DNA of 64,000 bases from Alphaproteobacteria bacterium (GTDB lineage: Bacteria > Pseudomonadota > Alphaproteobacteria > UBA7985 > JAUIBT01), in the NCBI GenBank assembly GCA_030428255.1, contig JAUIBT010000006.1, positions 62,001 to 126,000 of the forward strand, in the 5' to 3' direction. Below, piece by piece: positions 55,499 through 64,000 of the stretch (position 1 is its first letter; each line of letters starts with the position of its first letter). The position numbers were made by a program, and so were the translations under genes. Under the pieces are notes generated by a model. That model did not search any database and had not been told where the DNA came from. It saw only the letters and a program-made list of their open reading frames with translations.

Positions 55499-56533
55499 TT
55501 ATGCGGCTACTGCGTTTTGCCCTTCAAGCGCAATACCTGGGAAATGACAAGCGACCTCGCGCCCCTCATAAGCGGTCAGCGCGGGTTTGGCGGTATGGCA
55601 TTGTGCGGTCGCGACCGGGCAGCGGGTTGCAAACGGGCAGCCCGCGAGTTTTGACGAGGGGCTAGGCAGATCGTCCTTCAGGTAGATGCGCTTGCGGGTC
55701 TCGCGTCCGCTGACTTGCATGCGCGGCACGGCTGACAGCAGCACCTTAGTATAGGGATGCTGCGGGCGCTCATAGATGGCGCTGGCTTCTCCGATTTCCA
55801 TGATCTGCCCCAGATAGAGCACCAGCAAGCGATCAGAGATGTGGTGCACCACGCTCAAGTCGTGGCTGATGAACAGCATGGAAACTTGCCGCTCTTGCTT
55901 GATGTCGGCCAAGAGATTGAGCACTTGGGCTTGGATCGATACATCTAGGGCCGAGACGGGCTCGTCAGCAACCAGCAGGCTTGGCTCCATGACCAACGCG
56001 CGGGCGATGCCGATGCGTTGCGCCTGACCGCCAGAGAACTCGTGCGGATAGCGGTTGCGCATGTCCGGCAGCAGGCCAACCGAGGCCATGACCTCGGCAA
56101 TTTTCTCCCGCCGTTCCTTGCCGCTGAGACTTGGCATGTGGGTCAATAGCGGCTCAGAAATGATTTGTTCGACGGTTCGCCGTGGCGATAGGCTGGCGAT
56201 GGGATCTTGGAAAATGAGCTGCATGTCTTTGCGACTGCGGCGCAGCTCTTCGGGTGACAAGCCGCCGAGCTCTCTGCCGTTCAGCCAAACTTGGCCCTTG
56301 GTTGGCTTAAGCAACTGCAGGACCCCGCGCGCCAGGGTGGACTTGCCCGAACCGCTCTCGCCAACGATCGACAGGGTTTCGCCTTCCGCCAGATCAAAGC
56401 TGACATCTTCGACGGCACGCAGGGGCGGGCGGGTGCGAAACCATGATTTGCCTTGCTTGAAATGGACCGATAGCCCGCGAACCTTGAGCAGCGGCTCACT
56501 GGCTGCAGGCGAAGGGCTCGATTGATCAGACAT
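55499..56533 (-). CDS. oppF: oligopeptide ABC transporter ATP-binding protein OppF
   Basis: The 344-residue ATPase shows Walker [14 protein letters not shown], the signature EFSGGQAQRIGIARAL, Walker B LLVADEPVSALD and a C-terminal oligopeptide/dipeptide domain with the Cys-rich CPFATRCPVATAQC. ATG 56533 overlaps the oppD stop by 8 bp; the longer frame to 56689 lies inside oppD. Confidence 0.95.
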   Translation of the reverse strand: MSDQSSPSPAASEPLLKVRGLSVHFKQGKSWFRTRPPLRAVEDVSFDLAEGETLSIVGESGSGKSTLARGVLQLLKPTKGQVWLNGRELGGLSPEELRRSRKDMQLIFQDPIASLSPRRTVEQIISEPLLTHMPSLSGKERREKIAEVMASVGLLPDMRNRYPHEFSGGQAQRIGIARALVMEPSLLVADEPVSALDVSIQAQVLNLLADIKQERQVSMLFISHDLSVVHHISDRLLVLYLGQIMEIGEASAIYERPQHPYTKVLLSAVPRMQVSGRETRKRIYLKDDLPSPSSKLAGCPFATRCPVATAQCHTAKPALTAYEGREVACHFPGIALEGQNAVAA

Positions 56534-57545
56534 GCCCGGTCTCCCTGAGTTTGAGCGCCGCTTCCATCCTAAAGCAAGCGCAGCTATGCCCCGGCTGGCG
56601 CTCTTCAAGCTCGGGTGCGCGCTCGCTGCATGGCTGAGCTTGGCCGACCGCGCAGCGCGGGAAGAAGGCGCAGCCTGGCGGTGGTACACGCATATTTGGT
56701 GGCTGGCCTGGGATCGCCGCCAAGCGCTGAGTTTTGTCGTCAGCTTCGACCCGTGGCGTCGCCTGCATTAAGGCAATGGTGTAGGGATGCTGCGGGTTTT
56801 CAAACAGCTCTTTGGCGGGGGCGACCTCCTGCAGGCGGCCACCGTACATGACCGCAACACGGTCACAGGTCTCCGCCACCACGCCCAAATCGTGGGTGAT
56901 CAGAACAATTGACATGTTTCGCTCGGCCTGGAGTGCGCGCAAAATGTCCAGGATCTGGGCTTGAATGGTCACGTCCAGCGCGGTTGTCGGCTCATCGGCA
57001 ATCAAGATTTGGGGGTCGTTCAACAGCGCGATGGCGATCATCAGGCGCTGGCGCATACCGCCAGATAACTCGTGCGGATACTGATTAAAGCGTCGTGCTG
57101 CGTCGGGGATGGCCACTTGGTCCAGCATATCAATGCAGCGTTTCTTGGCGTCACGTCTGGAGATGTCTGGATTGTGGTAGCGCAGCCCCTCCATCATCTG
57201 CGTGGCGATTGAAAGATAAGGGTTGAGGCAGGTCATGGGGTCTTGGAAGACCATGGAGATTTTCGTGCCTCGGATTTGGTTGAGCTCCCTGGTGCCCAAG
57301 CTCAACAAATCGTGGCCCTGGAACAGGGCTTGCCCGCTGACCTCTGCGTTGTCAGCCAACAGCCCCATGGGAGCCATAAAGCTCTGGCTTTTGCCAGAGC
57401 CACTCTCGCCGACGATGCCCAGGATCTCGCTTTGATTGAGGTCCAAACTGACCCCATTGACCGCTTTGACCCAGCCGTCTGGGGTCTTGAAACGGATAGT
57501 CAAGTCTTTGATGGACAAGACCGGCGAAGCGCTTTGCGTGCTCAT
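56526..57545 (-). CDS. oppD: oligopeptide ABC transporter ATP-binding protein OppD
   Basis: The 339-residue ATPase has Walker [12 protein letters not shown], signature [17 protein letters not shown], Walker [13 protein letters not shown] and the C-terminal [15 protein letters not shown] segment. It pairs with OppF to power peptide import through OppBC. It begins 12 bp after oppC. Confidence 0.95.
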   Translation of the reverse strand: MSTQSASPVLSIKDLTIRFKTPDGWVKAVNGVSLDLNQSEILGIVGESGSGKSQSFMAPMGLLADNAEVSGQALFQGHDLLSLGTRELNQIRGTKISMVFQDPMTCLNPYLSIATQMMEGLRYHNPDISRRDAKKRCIDMLDQVAIPDAARRFNQYPHELSGGMRQRLMIAIALLNDPQILIADEPTTALDVTIQAQILDILRALQAERNMSIVLITHDLGVVAETCDRVAVMYGGRLQEVAPAKELFENPQHPYTIALMQATPRVEADDKTQRLAAIPGQPPNMRVPPPGCAFFPRCAVGQAQPCSERAPELEERQPGHSCACFRMEAALKLRETGHV

Positions 57546-57557
57546 GGCGTTGCTCCT

Positions 57558-58478
57558 CTAGCGGTCTTTGGGATCGAAGGCATCGCGCAGGCCATCGCCG
57601 ATAAAATTCAGCGCCATCAGCAGGATGATCAAGAAGGCGCCCGGCGCAAACACCAGCCAAGGCTTGTGCTCGACGCGGGTCGCGCCTTCAGAGATCAAGA
57701 CCCCCAAGGAGGTGTTGGGCTCTTGCACGCCCAAACCCAGGAAGCCCAAGAAGCTTTCGACCAGAATCACCTCAGGGATGGTCAGCGTCAGGTAGACAAC
57801 CGCGATGCCAATCACGTTTGGAATAATGTGGCGGCGTACAATGGCCCCCGTCGGCGCACCGGTCGCACGGGCGGCCTCAATGAAGTCGGAGTTGCGCAGG
57901 CTCAAGACCTGGCCGCGCACGACGCGGGCCATGATCTGCCATTCGACCAAGCCGATGATAGCAAAGACGATATAGATATTGCGTCCGAAATAGGCCAAGG
58001 CGATGACCGCGATCAGGGTGAGGGGATAGGAGATGAGCAAATCTAAAAAGCGCATCATAAGGACATCCACCCAGCCGCCGACCAGACCGGATATTGCACC
58101 GTACAGCACGCCAACGATCAAGGCCACGGTGGCCGCGACCAGCGCGACCAACATGGAGATGCGCAGGCCAAAGATGACGCGCACCAAGATATCGCGGCCA
58201 TTTTGATCGGTGCCAAAGAAGTGACGTGCCTCCCAGTTGGGCGGCTTAGCACTGTAGAAATTGCGGTCTTGGAATTCCATGGCATAACCGGTCAGCATTT
58301 CAGCCACCGGCGCAAAGATGGCCATCAGGACCAAAATGACCAGGATGAAGGACGAGACCACAGCGACCTTGTTACGTGCGAAGCGTTCGAAGGCCAAGCG
58401 GGTCAAAGACCGGCTCTTCACAGTCTCGAAGGCTCCGTTTAGAGCCTCTTCGGTTGATTTTGGGCGCAGCAGGCTCAT
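57558..58478 (-). CDS. oppC: oligopeptide ABC transporter permease OppC
   Basis: The 306-residue permease has an N-terminal cytoplasmic segment, six helices and the EAA loop DFIEAARATGAPTGAIVRRHIIPNVIG. FFGTDQNGRDILVRVIFGLRISM is the characteristic OppC/DppC N-terminal part. Its ATG overlaps the oppB stop by 4 bp. Confidence 0.96.
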   Translation of the reverse strand: MSLLRPKSTEEALNGAFETVKSRSLTRLAFERFARNKVAVVSSFILVILVLMAIFAPVAEMLTGYAMEFQDRNFYSAKPPNWEARHFFGTDQNGRDILVRVIFGLRISMLVALVAATVALIVGVLYGAISGLVGGWVDVLMMRFLDLLISYPLTLIAVIALAYFGRNIYIVFAIIGLVEWQIMARVVRGQVLSLRNSDFIEAARATGAPTGAIVRRHIIPNVIGIAVVYLTLTIPEVILVESFLGFLGLGVQEPNTSLGVLISEGATRVEHKPWLVFAPGAFLIILLMALNFIGDGLRDAFDPKDR

Positions 58479-59683
58479 GTAGGGCTGCCTCCAGTGCGAA
58501 TGCGGGGGTCCAACCAGGTGTAGAGCAAGTCAACGATGAAGTTCAGCACGATGACGAACAGCAGCAGGATAACGGTGGTGCCCATCAGCAAGGTGTAATC
58601 GCGATCTGTCGCCGCAGAGATGAACTGCGAACCCAGCCCTGGCAGAGAAAAGGTGAACTCGATTACCAGCGAACCGGTTAGGATGACCGCCGAGACCGGG
58701 CCAAGGTAGGTGACGACCGGCAGGATTCCGGGCTTCAAGACATGGCGAAAGAGGATCAGCCAATTGGGCAATCCCTTAGATCGTGCGGTTCTGACGTAGT
58801 TTGACCGCAAAGCCTCTAGCGCGCCAGCGCGCGATAAGCGCACAATGCGGCCCAACAAAGCGGTGCCCAGCACCAAGGTGGGCAACAAATAGTGGATCGG
58901 CCCACCACTCTTACCCGATGGAATCAAATTGAGAGTTCTTTGCCGCCTGCTCAGTTCGACCCATTCGAGCTGATCGACAAAAATCCAATGGAAAAAGCCA
59001 TCGAGTTGGTTGGCGAGCAGGTAAATCAACAGTGGCCCCATGACCAAATTGGGAATGATGGTTCCGATCATACCCACCGAAACCATGGAGAAGTCCAATC
59101 GGGTATTTTGAAAGTAGGCTGCCACGAAGCCCATGGGAACGCCCAGAAATAGCGCGAAGAGCAAGGAGGGAATGGCATATTTGAGTGTCCCAGGCAGGCC
59201 GTCGCGCACATAGTCGTTGACGTAGATGTTGCGCTTGGTCATCGACAAGCCAAAGTCGCCGCGCACGATCCCGCACTTGCGTAAAGGCCGGGCATCGACT
59301 GGCTTGTCCACGAATCGCCTCAGCCATTCACCCCAGGGGCACCATTTGCGCACCACCAGAGTTTCGCCAAGATCCTCCCCATCAAGCGAGCCGGTAATGC
59401 TGACTTCGGCTGCTTTTGGGATAGACACCCAGTGTACGCGACCAGGTCGGCCATTGGCTCCAACGTCGCGCGCGGCCATGCCGAACAGATAGCCCATGAA
59501 CTGGGCGGGCATGCCCAGGTCCATATCGTAATAGGCTTCCAGGTTGATCAGAATATCCGGCGGTGGCGGCTTCTCGCCATCGAAGGGGCCTCCGGGAGCC
59601 AAGCGCTGGGTAGAAAAGACCGCAGCCAAAGCAATGACGACCAGAATGAGCATCTGGCCGAAGCGGCGCAGGACATAAGCCAT
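58475..59683 (-). CDS. oppB: oligopeptide ABC transporter permease OppB with an enlarged periplasmic loop
   Basis: The permease has the OppB start AYVLRRFGQMLILVVIALAAVFSTQRLAPGGPF, EAA loop NYVRTARSKGLPNWLILFRHVLKPGIL and the C-terminal GLGSQFISAATDRDYTLLMG. At 402 residues it is about 100 longer than standard OppB; most of the excess lies at residues 70-139 between TM1 and the GDFGLS motif, with two Cys (C115, C137) that may form a disulfide. ATG 59683 is chosen over one 9 codons upstream because the conserved part starts there. Confidence 0.93.
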   Translation of the reverse strand: MAYVLRRFGQMLILVVIALAAVFSTQRLAPGGPFDGEKPPPPDILINLEAYYDMDLGMPAQFMGYLFGMAARDVGANGRPGRVHWVSIPKAAEVSITGSLDGEDLGETLVVRKWCPWGEWLRRFVDKPVDARPLRKCGIVRGDFGLSMTKRNIYVNDYVRDGLPGTLKYAIPSLLFALFLGVPMGFVAAYFQNTRLDFSMVSVGMIGTIIPNLVMGPLLIYLLANQLDGFFHWIFVDQLEWVELSRRQRTLNLIPSGKSGGPIHYLLPTLVLGTALLGRIVRLSRAGALEALRSNYVRTARSKGLPNWLILFRHVLKPGILPVVTYLGPVSAVILTGSLVIEFTFSLPGLGSQFISAATDRDYTLLMGTTVILLLFVIVLNFIVDLLYTWLDPRIRTGGSPT

Positions 59684-59907
59684 AAGTATTGGTTTTCGCT
59701 GTTCGAGCAAGTACGGGCTGTAGAACTTGGTCTGGCCCAGGACCTGCTGTCATGTTTGATCTACTTTTGCTGGTCCGAGTCTAGGCGCGGGTCAAAGCGG
59801 CCGGTGGCGGATCGCAAGGGCGAGTATAGCCATGCAGAGCGCCAAAACCGGCAATCTCAGGTAACAGATTGGCCGAGATTGATGCTCAGGCATAGCAACA
59901 GGCGATC

Positions 59908-59942
59908 CTGTCTGCCCGAGCGCGGAGGCCACGGGCAGACAG
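59908..59942 (-). terminator. strong hairpin between oppA and oppB
   Basis: CTGTCTGCCCG (59908-59918) and CGGGCAGACAG (59932-59942) are perfect complements with a 13-nt loop, 14 bp after the oppA stop. There is no T-run on the minus strand, so it is more likely an mRNA-stabilising or partial-termination hairpin that favours oppA expression. Confidence 0.75.
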
Positions 59943-59956
59943 GCAGCTCTGCTGGC

Positions 59957-61522
59957 TTACTCGCTAATTGAGATCCAGCGAGATGGGTGGCGGTCATCGC
60001 CGTTCGCGACGTAGCCGTTAACGTAAGACGCCACCAAGTGCTTGGAGTTGTAGTAGTAGATCGGCGCCAAGGCGGCCTCTTCCATCGCAATGGCTTCGGC
60101 CTTCTGCATGGTCTCGATACGCTCTTGACCGCTTTGGGTATATGACGCTTCAAGCAGTGCATCGAACTCAGCGTTGGAGTACTGGCCGTAATTGTAAGAC
60201 TTGCCAGAGGCCATCAATGCCAACAGGTTTTCCGCATCGGGATAGTCCCAAATCCAGCCCGCACGACCAACTTGGAAGTCCTGCTTTTGCAGGTCATCAT
60301 AGTGGGTGCGCGCATCTGTGTTGAACAGCTCAACCTCAACACCCAGCTTGGCCCACATGTCAGACACCGCCAAAGCAATGTTCTTGTGGCCTTCGTTGGT
60401 GTTGTAGCGGAGCTGGATTTTCAACGGATTGTCGGCCCCGTAGCCAGCACCAGCCAGCAGGTCTTTCGCCATCGCGACACGCTCGTCATAGGACTTTGAA
60501 GCCCAAGACGGGTTCTGCGCCTGGTAGCCAGGCAGCGAAGTCGGAACGAAAGAGTAGGCCGGTACGATGCCTGAGGTGTTCACAACCGTGGTGATGAAAT
60601 CGCGATCAATTGTCATGGACAAAGCACGGCGAATGTCAACGTTGTTGAACGGCTCGCTCGTGGCGTTGAAGGTATAGTAGTAGGTGCCGCCGTAAGGGGT
60701 GATCATGACCTCGTCGCCGAACTCAGCTTTGATCTCGTCAATGATGTCAGCCGGCATGTTATAGGTAACGTCCAAACCACCTTCGCGATACAGGTTCAGC
60801 TCAGCGGTTTCTTCCTTAATCGGGAAGTAGTTAACCGCATCAAGCGCTACGTTGCCTGCATCATAGAACATGGGGTTTTTCTTGACCGTCAGCTTCTCGC
60901 CGATGACCCAATCGTCAACCTTGAAGGCACCGTTGACGACGATGTTTTCAGGGCGTGCCCAGTCGCCACCAAACTTTTCGACCACGTGCTTTGGCACGGG
61001 GTAGGCGGTATTGTGCGTGGTTTGGGCGATGAAGTAGGGCGCGGGCGATGCCAGCTTAACTTCCAAGGTCATATCGTCGATGGCTTTGACGCCGACTGCA
61101 TCAACGCTGCCTTCGCCACCGTTAAAGTCTGCGCCGCCGGCAATGATGTGCATCAGGTAGGCGTAGTCGGCAGCAGTTGCAGGATCCAAAATGCGCTTAA
61201 ATGCGAACTCAAAGTCGCCAGCGGTCACAGGAGTGCCATCAGACCAGTTGTGCTCACGCAACTTGAAGGTGTAAGTCAAGCCATCGTCAGATACGGTATG
61301 GCTTAAGGCTGCACCGGGAATAATGCTGCCATCTGCGGCTTCGGTGTAGAGACCCATAAACTGGTCCCGCGCGATGTCCGATTCCCAAGTGCCTGAGATT
61401 TGGTGCGGGTCCAATGACCCTGGGTTGTCACCGCCGCCGCGGTTTAGCACCATTTCGGCACTCGCAACGCTGGACAAGCCAAGCGCAGCAAGCGCTGCAA
61501 TAGATACGAGCAACTTCTTCAT
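59957..61522 (-). CDS. oppA: periplasmic oligopeptide-binding protein OppA
   Basis: The 521-residue SBP family 5 protein has a 22-residue signal peptide (MKKLLVSIAALAALGLSSVASA, no lipobox Cys, so soluble periplasmic). The mature part has LNRGGGDNPGSLDPHQISGTWESDIARDQFMGLYTEA, SDDGLTYTFKLREHNWSDGTPVTAGDFEFAFKRILDP and DYPDAENLLALM. AGGAGGT precedes the ATG. It delivers peptides to OppBCDF; it leads the operon, separated from oppB by 273 bp. Confidence 0.96.
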   Translation of the reverse strand: MKKLLVSIAALAALGLSSVASAEMVLNRGGGDNPGSLDPHQISGTWESDIARDQFMGLYTEAADGSIIPGAALSHTVSDDGLTYTFKLREHNWSDGTPVTAGDFEFAFKRILDPATAADYAYLMHIIAGGADFNGGEGSVDAVGVKAIDDMTLEVKLASPAPYFIAQTTHNTAYPVPKHVVEKFGGDWARPENIVVNGAFKVDDWVIGEKLTVKKNPMFYDAGNVALDAVNYFPIKEETAELNLYREGGLDVTYNMPADIIDEIKAEFGDEVMITPYGGTYYYTFNATSEPFNNVDIRRALSMTIDRDFITTVVNTSGIVPAYSFVPTSLPGYQAQNPSWASKSYDERVAMAKDLLAGAGYGADNPLKIQLRYNTNEGHKNIALAVSDMWAKLGVEVELFNTDARTHYDDLQKQDFQVGRAGWIWDYPDAENLLALMASGKSYNYGQYSNAEFDALLEASYTQSGQERIETMQKAEAIAMEEAALAPIYYYNSKHLVASYVNGYVANGDDRHPSRWISISE

Positions 61523-61903
61523 AGCATACCTCCTGTAAGATCATGCATTTGTTGTTTGTTTCCTGTCCGCATTCTTTGGCAGGCAGGTTTGTGCTTTGCT
61601 TCCGCACCACTCGGCGCTCTGATACCACAGTGCCGTCGGTCAGCAGCGTCGCCATGCTAGGAGCAAGCTGCCCAGGCAGCAAGTCAAATGTTTCAAGCTT
61701 GAGTAAGAAATGGAAAATCCTTGGCCGGATAGCTCACGCTCGGGAACTTGACACAGCAAGTATTTCTGGCAGCACGAAGAGCGTCTTGGCTGTAAAGCTT
61801 TGCTGGCACCAGGCCTTTAGTGTCTAGAGCAGTGTGCTTATGTGGGTTCACGCCCAATTTGAGCGGCGGTCGGCGCATTTAGCTGCCTGTCGCAGGGCAA
61901 CTA

Positions 61904-61921
61904 TTTGCAACCGGTTGCGAA
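61904..61921. promoter_or_regulatory. LacI-type operator-like palindrome
   Basis: The centre GCAACCGGTTGC (61907-61918) is a perfect 12-bp palindrome with a central CG step, flanked by TTT and GAA, as in LacI/GalR-family sites. It adjoins the -35 element of the putative hydroxyacid-oxidase promoter. No LacI-type gene is in the window. Confidence 0.5.
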
Positions 61922-61949
61922 TTGACTGTTGTAATGGCGGGAGTATTTT
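61922..61949 (+). promoter_or_regulatory. putative promoter of the hydroxyacid oxidase gene
   Basis: TTGACT (61922-61927) and TATTTT (61944-61949) are 16 bp apart, 98 bp before the start codon and next to the palindromic operator. Confidence 0.4.
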
Positions 61950-62047
61950 GCTTGCACCGACGCGGCAGGCTTGGTTTGCTGCCCGAACCCCCTAGACACT
62001 CAGGTTGCGGCGCCTAGAGGGGCAGTCGCAAGTGGCGGAGCACTCAA

Positions 62048-63202
62048 ATGGATTTGAATAAGTCCTATCCTTCCATAGCTGACCTGGAGCAGGTCTGTTT
62101 GCGCCGCATTCCAAGGTTCGCCAGTGAGTATTTGCGCGGCGGCATCGGCAGAGAAGTGGCCTTGAACCGCAACCGCCAGGCTTTGGACGCGGTCCAATTT
62201 GACGCGCGCTATATCCCAGATGGCGTTCTGCCGGGGGTGTGCCTGAACACGCGAATCCTTGATCAAGATTTTGATTTGCCGTTTGGCATGTCGCCAGTTG
62301 GGCTAGCGGGTCTCATGTGGCCGCGTGCGGTCGAAATTTTGGCCAAGGCGGCAGTACGGGCCAACATACCCATGGGGCTTTCCCATCACGCCACGACGCA
62401 TCAGGTTGATTTTCGGGCTATCGCGGGGCGCAATGGCTGGTTTCAACTCTACCCTGCGCGCCAGGACGCCATGCGCAGAGCCATGATCCAAGAGGCCATT
62501 GATACGGGCTTTGAGACCCTGGTTGTGACCATCGATATTCCGGGTCTAACCCGTAGGGATCGAGAACTGCGCGTCGGGCTCAGCGTGCCGCCCAGGTTGA
62601 ACCACCAGACAGCGTGGCAAATCGTGACCCATCCGCGGTGGGCGTTCAGCACGGCGCTCAACGGGCCGCCGCAGTTCAAGAACCTGTTGCCTTACCGACC
62701 GCAGGGGCTGAGTGCCAAGCAGCAGGTGGAGTTCTTTGCGACATTTATGGATCGTCCAGTCAGCCGTCAGGTTCTGGACGACATCCGCGCTCAATGGCCG
62801 GGCAAGCTGGTGGTCAAAGGCGTCTCTACACCGCAGGACGGCCGGGCCGCGCTGGACTGTGGGGCGGACGCAGTTTGGGTCTCTAACCATGGTGCGCGTC
62901 AACTTGATGCGGCCCCGCCAAGCCTCGCCATGTTGCAAGAGGTTCGCAGCGCCCTTGGACCAGAAGCCACACTATTTGTGGACAGCGGACCGCGCACTGG
63001 GCTGGACATCGCACGCATGTTGGCTTGTGGTGCGGATTTTGTATTCTTGGGACGGCCGTTCTTATATGGCGTTTGCGCCCTGGGGCGTCGGGGAGGGGAT
63101 CACGCTGTCCACATTCTCCGCGAGGAGCTTAAAGCGGTGTTGGTGCAACTGAATTGCGCCCGCCCCCAACATCTCAAACAGTTCGTTAGACCAAGCCCAT
63201 GA
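62048..63202 (+). CDS. FMN-dependent alpha-hydroxy acid dehydrogenase (LldD-like)
   Basis: The 384-residue TIM-barrel flavoprotein belongs to the L-lactate dehydrogenase/glycolate oxidase family, oxidising L-2-hydroxyacids. Y28 (FASEYLRGG), FQLY with Y135, K257 (LVVKGV) and the catalytic His H281 with R284 in WVSNHGARQLD are visible. The family motif is usually NHGGRQLD; here one Gly is Ala. Lactate is likely, but mandelate-type or glycolate substrates cannot be excluded. GCGGAG precedes the ATG. Confidence 0.9.
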   Translation: MDLNKSYPSIADLEQVCLRRIPRFASEYLRGGIGREVALNRNRQALDAVQFDARYIPDGVLPGVCLNTRILDQDFDLPFGMSPVGLAGLMWPRAVEILAKAAVRANIPMGLSHHATTHQVDFRAIAGRNGWFQLYPARQDAMRRAMIQEAIDTGFETLVVTIDIPGLTRRDRELRVGLSVPPRLNHQTAWQIVTHPRWAFSTALNGPPQFKNLLPYRPQGLSAKQQVEFFATFMDRPVSRQVLDDIRAQWPGKLVVKGVSTPQDGRAALDCGADAVWVSNHGARQLDAAPPSLAMLQEVRSALGPEATLFVDSGPRTGLDIARMLACGADFVFLGRPFLYGVCALGRRGGDHAVHILREELKAVLVQLNCARPQHLKQFVRPSP

Positions 63203-63367
63203 TCGCCATCACCTGGCTCTGGAACTGAATCTTAGAAGCAAGCCCCAGTGGTGGACCCAGACCGCGGAGGTAGGTTTGATATACGTCTGTGGCGCGGGCG
63301 CTTTTGTTGTTGCGCAGTTCGGGCAAGCACTGTCTGGCGCCTTAGGTTGACAGCCTGACGATGGAGG

Positions 63368-64000
63368 CTAGACCGGCACCTCGAGATCTGCCGGTTTGGG
63401 TGCTGCGATTTCTGGCATGGCCTGAGAACAGAAGAACTCGCTTGGTGTCCAAGTTTGTCCACGTGATCTGACCTCCAGAGCCTCCGTTAAAAAGCGCTTA
63501 ACTTGATCGCGCAGCGGTTGGTTGGCGTCGGAGATTTCTTTTGCGCGCATGAAGTCGAACGGCCGGAACTTGTCCTGCCGCCCCCAAATCATAAGATCTG
63601 GCTTGCGCTTCACGGTTGATGATTCCACCAGTTGACTGGTTAGAATCTGAACGCAACCCATCATGATTTCGTTGAATTTCAAGGCTTTGGTGCTGCCGTC
63701 TTGTGTGAATTTGGTTTGAGTCTCACGTGATGGAGCGCCGATGACGCTGCTGGCAATGATCAGATCACAGTCGCTTGGCAGGTATTCGACAGGCAGCGGG
63801 CTCACCAGTCCGCCGTCCAGATGCGCTTGCCCATCAATGTAGACCGGTTTGAACAAGCCCGGGATGGCCATGGAAGCGGCAACCGCGGGTTTCAGGGCAC
63901 CGCTTGAAAACGGCACTGCCGCACCGGTAGCGAAATTGGTCGCGACCAAATGGGTCTCGATGTCGAGGGCTTCAAAACTCTCGGGAACCGGAAGCATGAA
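63368..64000 (-). CDS. patatin-like phospholipase, C-terminal part (runs off the right edge)
   Basis: The minus-strand frame is open to the window edge, so the N-terminus with the GxSxG nucleophile lies outside. The visible part contains AVAASMAIPGLFKPVYIDGQAHLDGGLVSPLPVEYL, with the catalytic Asp in DGG, typical of bacterial RssA/patatin family proteins (acyl hydrolases of membrane lipids). The in-frame ATG at 63995-63997 is internal rather than the true start. Confidence 0.85.
   Translation of the reverse strand, partial: FMLPVPESFEALDIETHLVATNFATGAAVPFSSGALKPAVAASMAIPGLFKPVYIDGQAHLDGGLVSPLPVEYLPSDCDLIIASSVIGAPSRETQTKFTQDGSTKALKFNEIMMGCVQILTSQLVESSTVKRKPDLMIWGRQDKFRPFDFMRAKEISDANQPLRDQVKRFLTEALEVRSRGQTWTPSEFFCSQAMPEIAAPKPADLEVPV

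Larger units (their letters stand above)
61523..62047. other. 525-bp divergent intergenic region between oppA and the hydroxyacid oxidase gene
   Basis: No gene-like frame was recognised. It should contain the oppA promoter on the left. The right part has the palindrome at 61904-61921 and a promoter-like pair just after it. Confidence 0.5.

Noticed and set aside
1-64000. CRISPR arrays, insertion sequences, integrases or att sites
   Set aside because: I saw no regularly spaced repeats, transposase or integrase motifs, or tRNA-end duplication; the tRNA-Thr 3' end is not repeated nearby.

Overview
The window is a continuous stretch of an alphaproteobacterial chromosome, probably from a marine or halotolerant member near the Rhodospirillales. 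Four things point there: the order murA / DUF2948 / hisD / UPF0262 / low-molecular-weight phosphatase, the compact 14-gene nuo operon followed by coaX, RNase J, methylmalonyl-CoA epimerase and DUF1467, DUF2852 and DUF2948 genes, and an rpoH-type sigma factor. This placement is inferred from gene content only.

Layout. 1-8.3 kb is housekeeping: an edge-truncated TerB/DjlA-like gene, the biotin-carrying alpha subunit of an acyl-CoA carboxylase, an epoxide hydrolase, a lipoprotein of the LppC/penicillin-binding-protein-activator type, ispG and ribF. 8.3-10.3 kb holds soxR and a divergent MFS exporter around a perfect 18-bp SoxR box with the 19-bp promoter spacer typical of SoxR targets. 10.3-19.2 kb is the accessory and most interesting region: a translationally coupled trio (Rieske oxygenase, zinc-type dehydrogenase, DMSP-lyase-type cupin) faces a dimethylglycine-dehydrogenase-like flavoprotein and a carboxymuconolactone-decarboxylase-family gene, followed by a TetR regulator, a DUF2852 protein and an MttB-family methyltransferase. 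Together they look like a pathway for one or more methylated onium compounds (DMSP, glycine betaine or relatives). 19.4-23.8 kb has a GNAT gene frameshifted by a 17-bp duplication, an MFS transporter, purC, an EamA permease and an LMW phosphatase. 23.7-28.7 kb is the murA-hisD block, dcd and a small basic protein. 29-33.9 kb has tRNA-Thr(GGT), rpoH, an RluA-type pseudouridine synthase, a membrane protein, a threonine aldolase and an XRE regulator. 34.4-48.8 kb is the complete nuoA-N operon. 48.9-52.2 kb carries coaX, rnj, mce and DUF1467. 52.3-55.5 kb has a divergent FAH-like protein, a secreted repeat protein, holC and a methyltransferase. 55.5-61.5 kb is an oppABCDF peptide importer, and the window closes with an FMN-dependent 2-hydroxyacid oxidase and an edge-truncated patatin.

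How the genes connect. PccA (propionyl-CoA carboxylation) and Mce (methylmalonyl-CoA epimerisation) serve the same propionate route, which could also receive C3 carbon from DMSP-derived acrylate. RibF supplies FMN/FAD used by NuoF, the flavoprotein at 13.4 kb and the hydroxyacid oxidase. NuoA-N is the respiratory entry point for the NADH produced.

Sequence structure beyond genes includes a three-copy, roughly 100-bp intergenic repeat with internal hairpins (3.8, 20.0 and 48.8 kb), paired TetR-operator-like sites, a LacI-type palindrome, a possible structured RNA upstream of nuoA, and several hairpins. No CRISPR array, insertion sequence, rRNA or prophage was seen.
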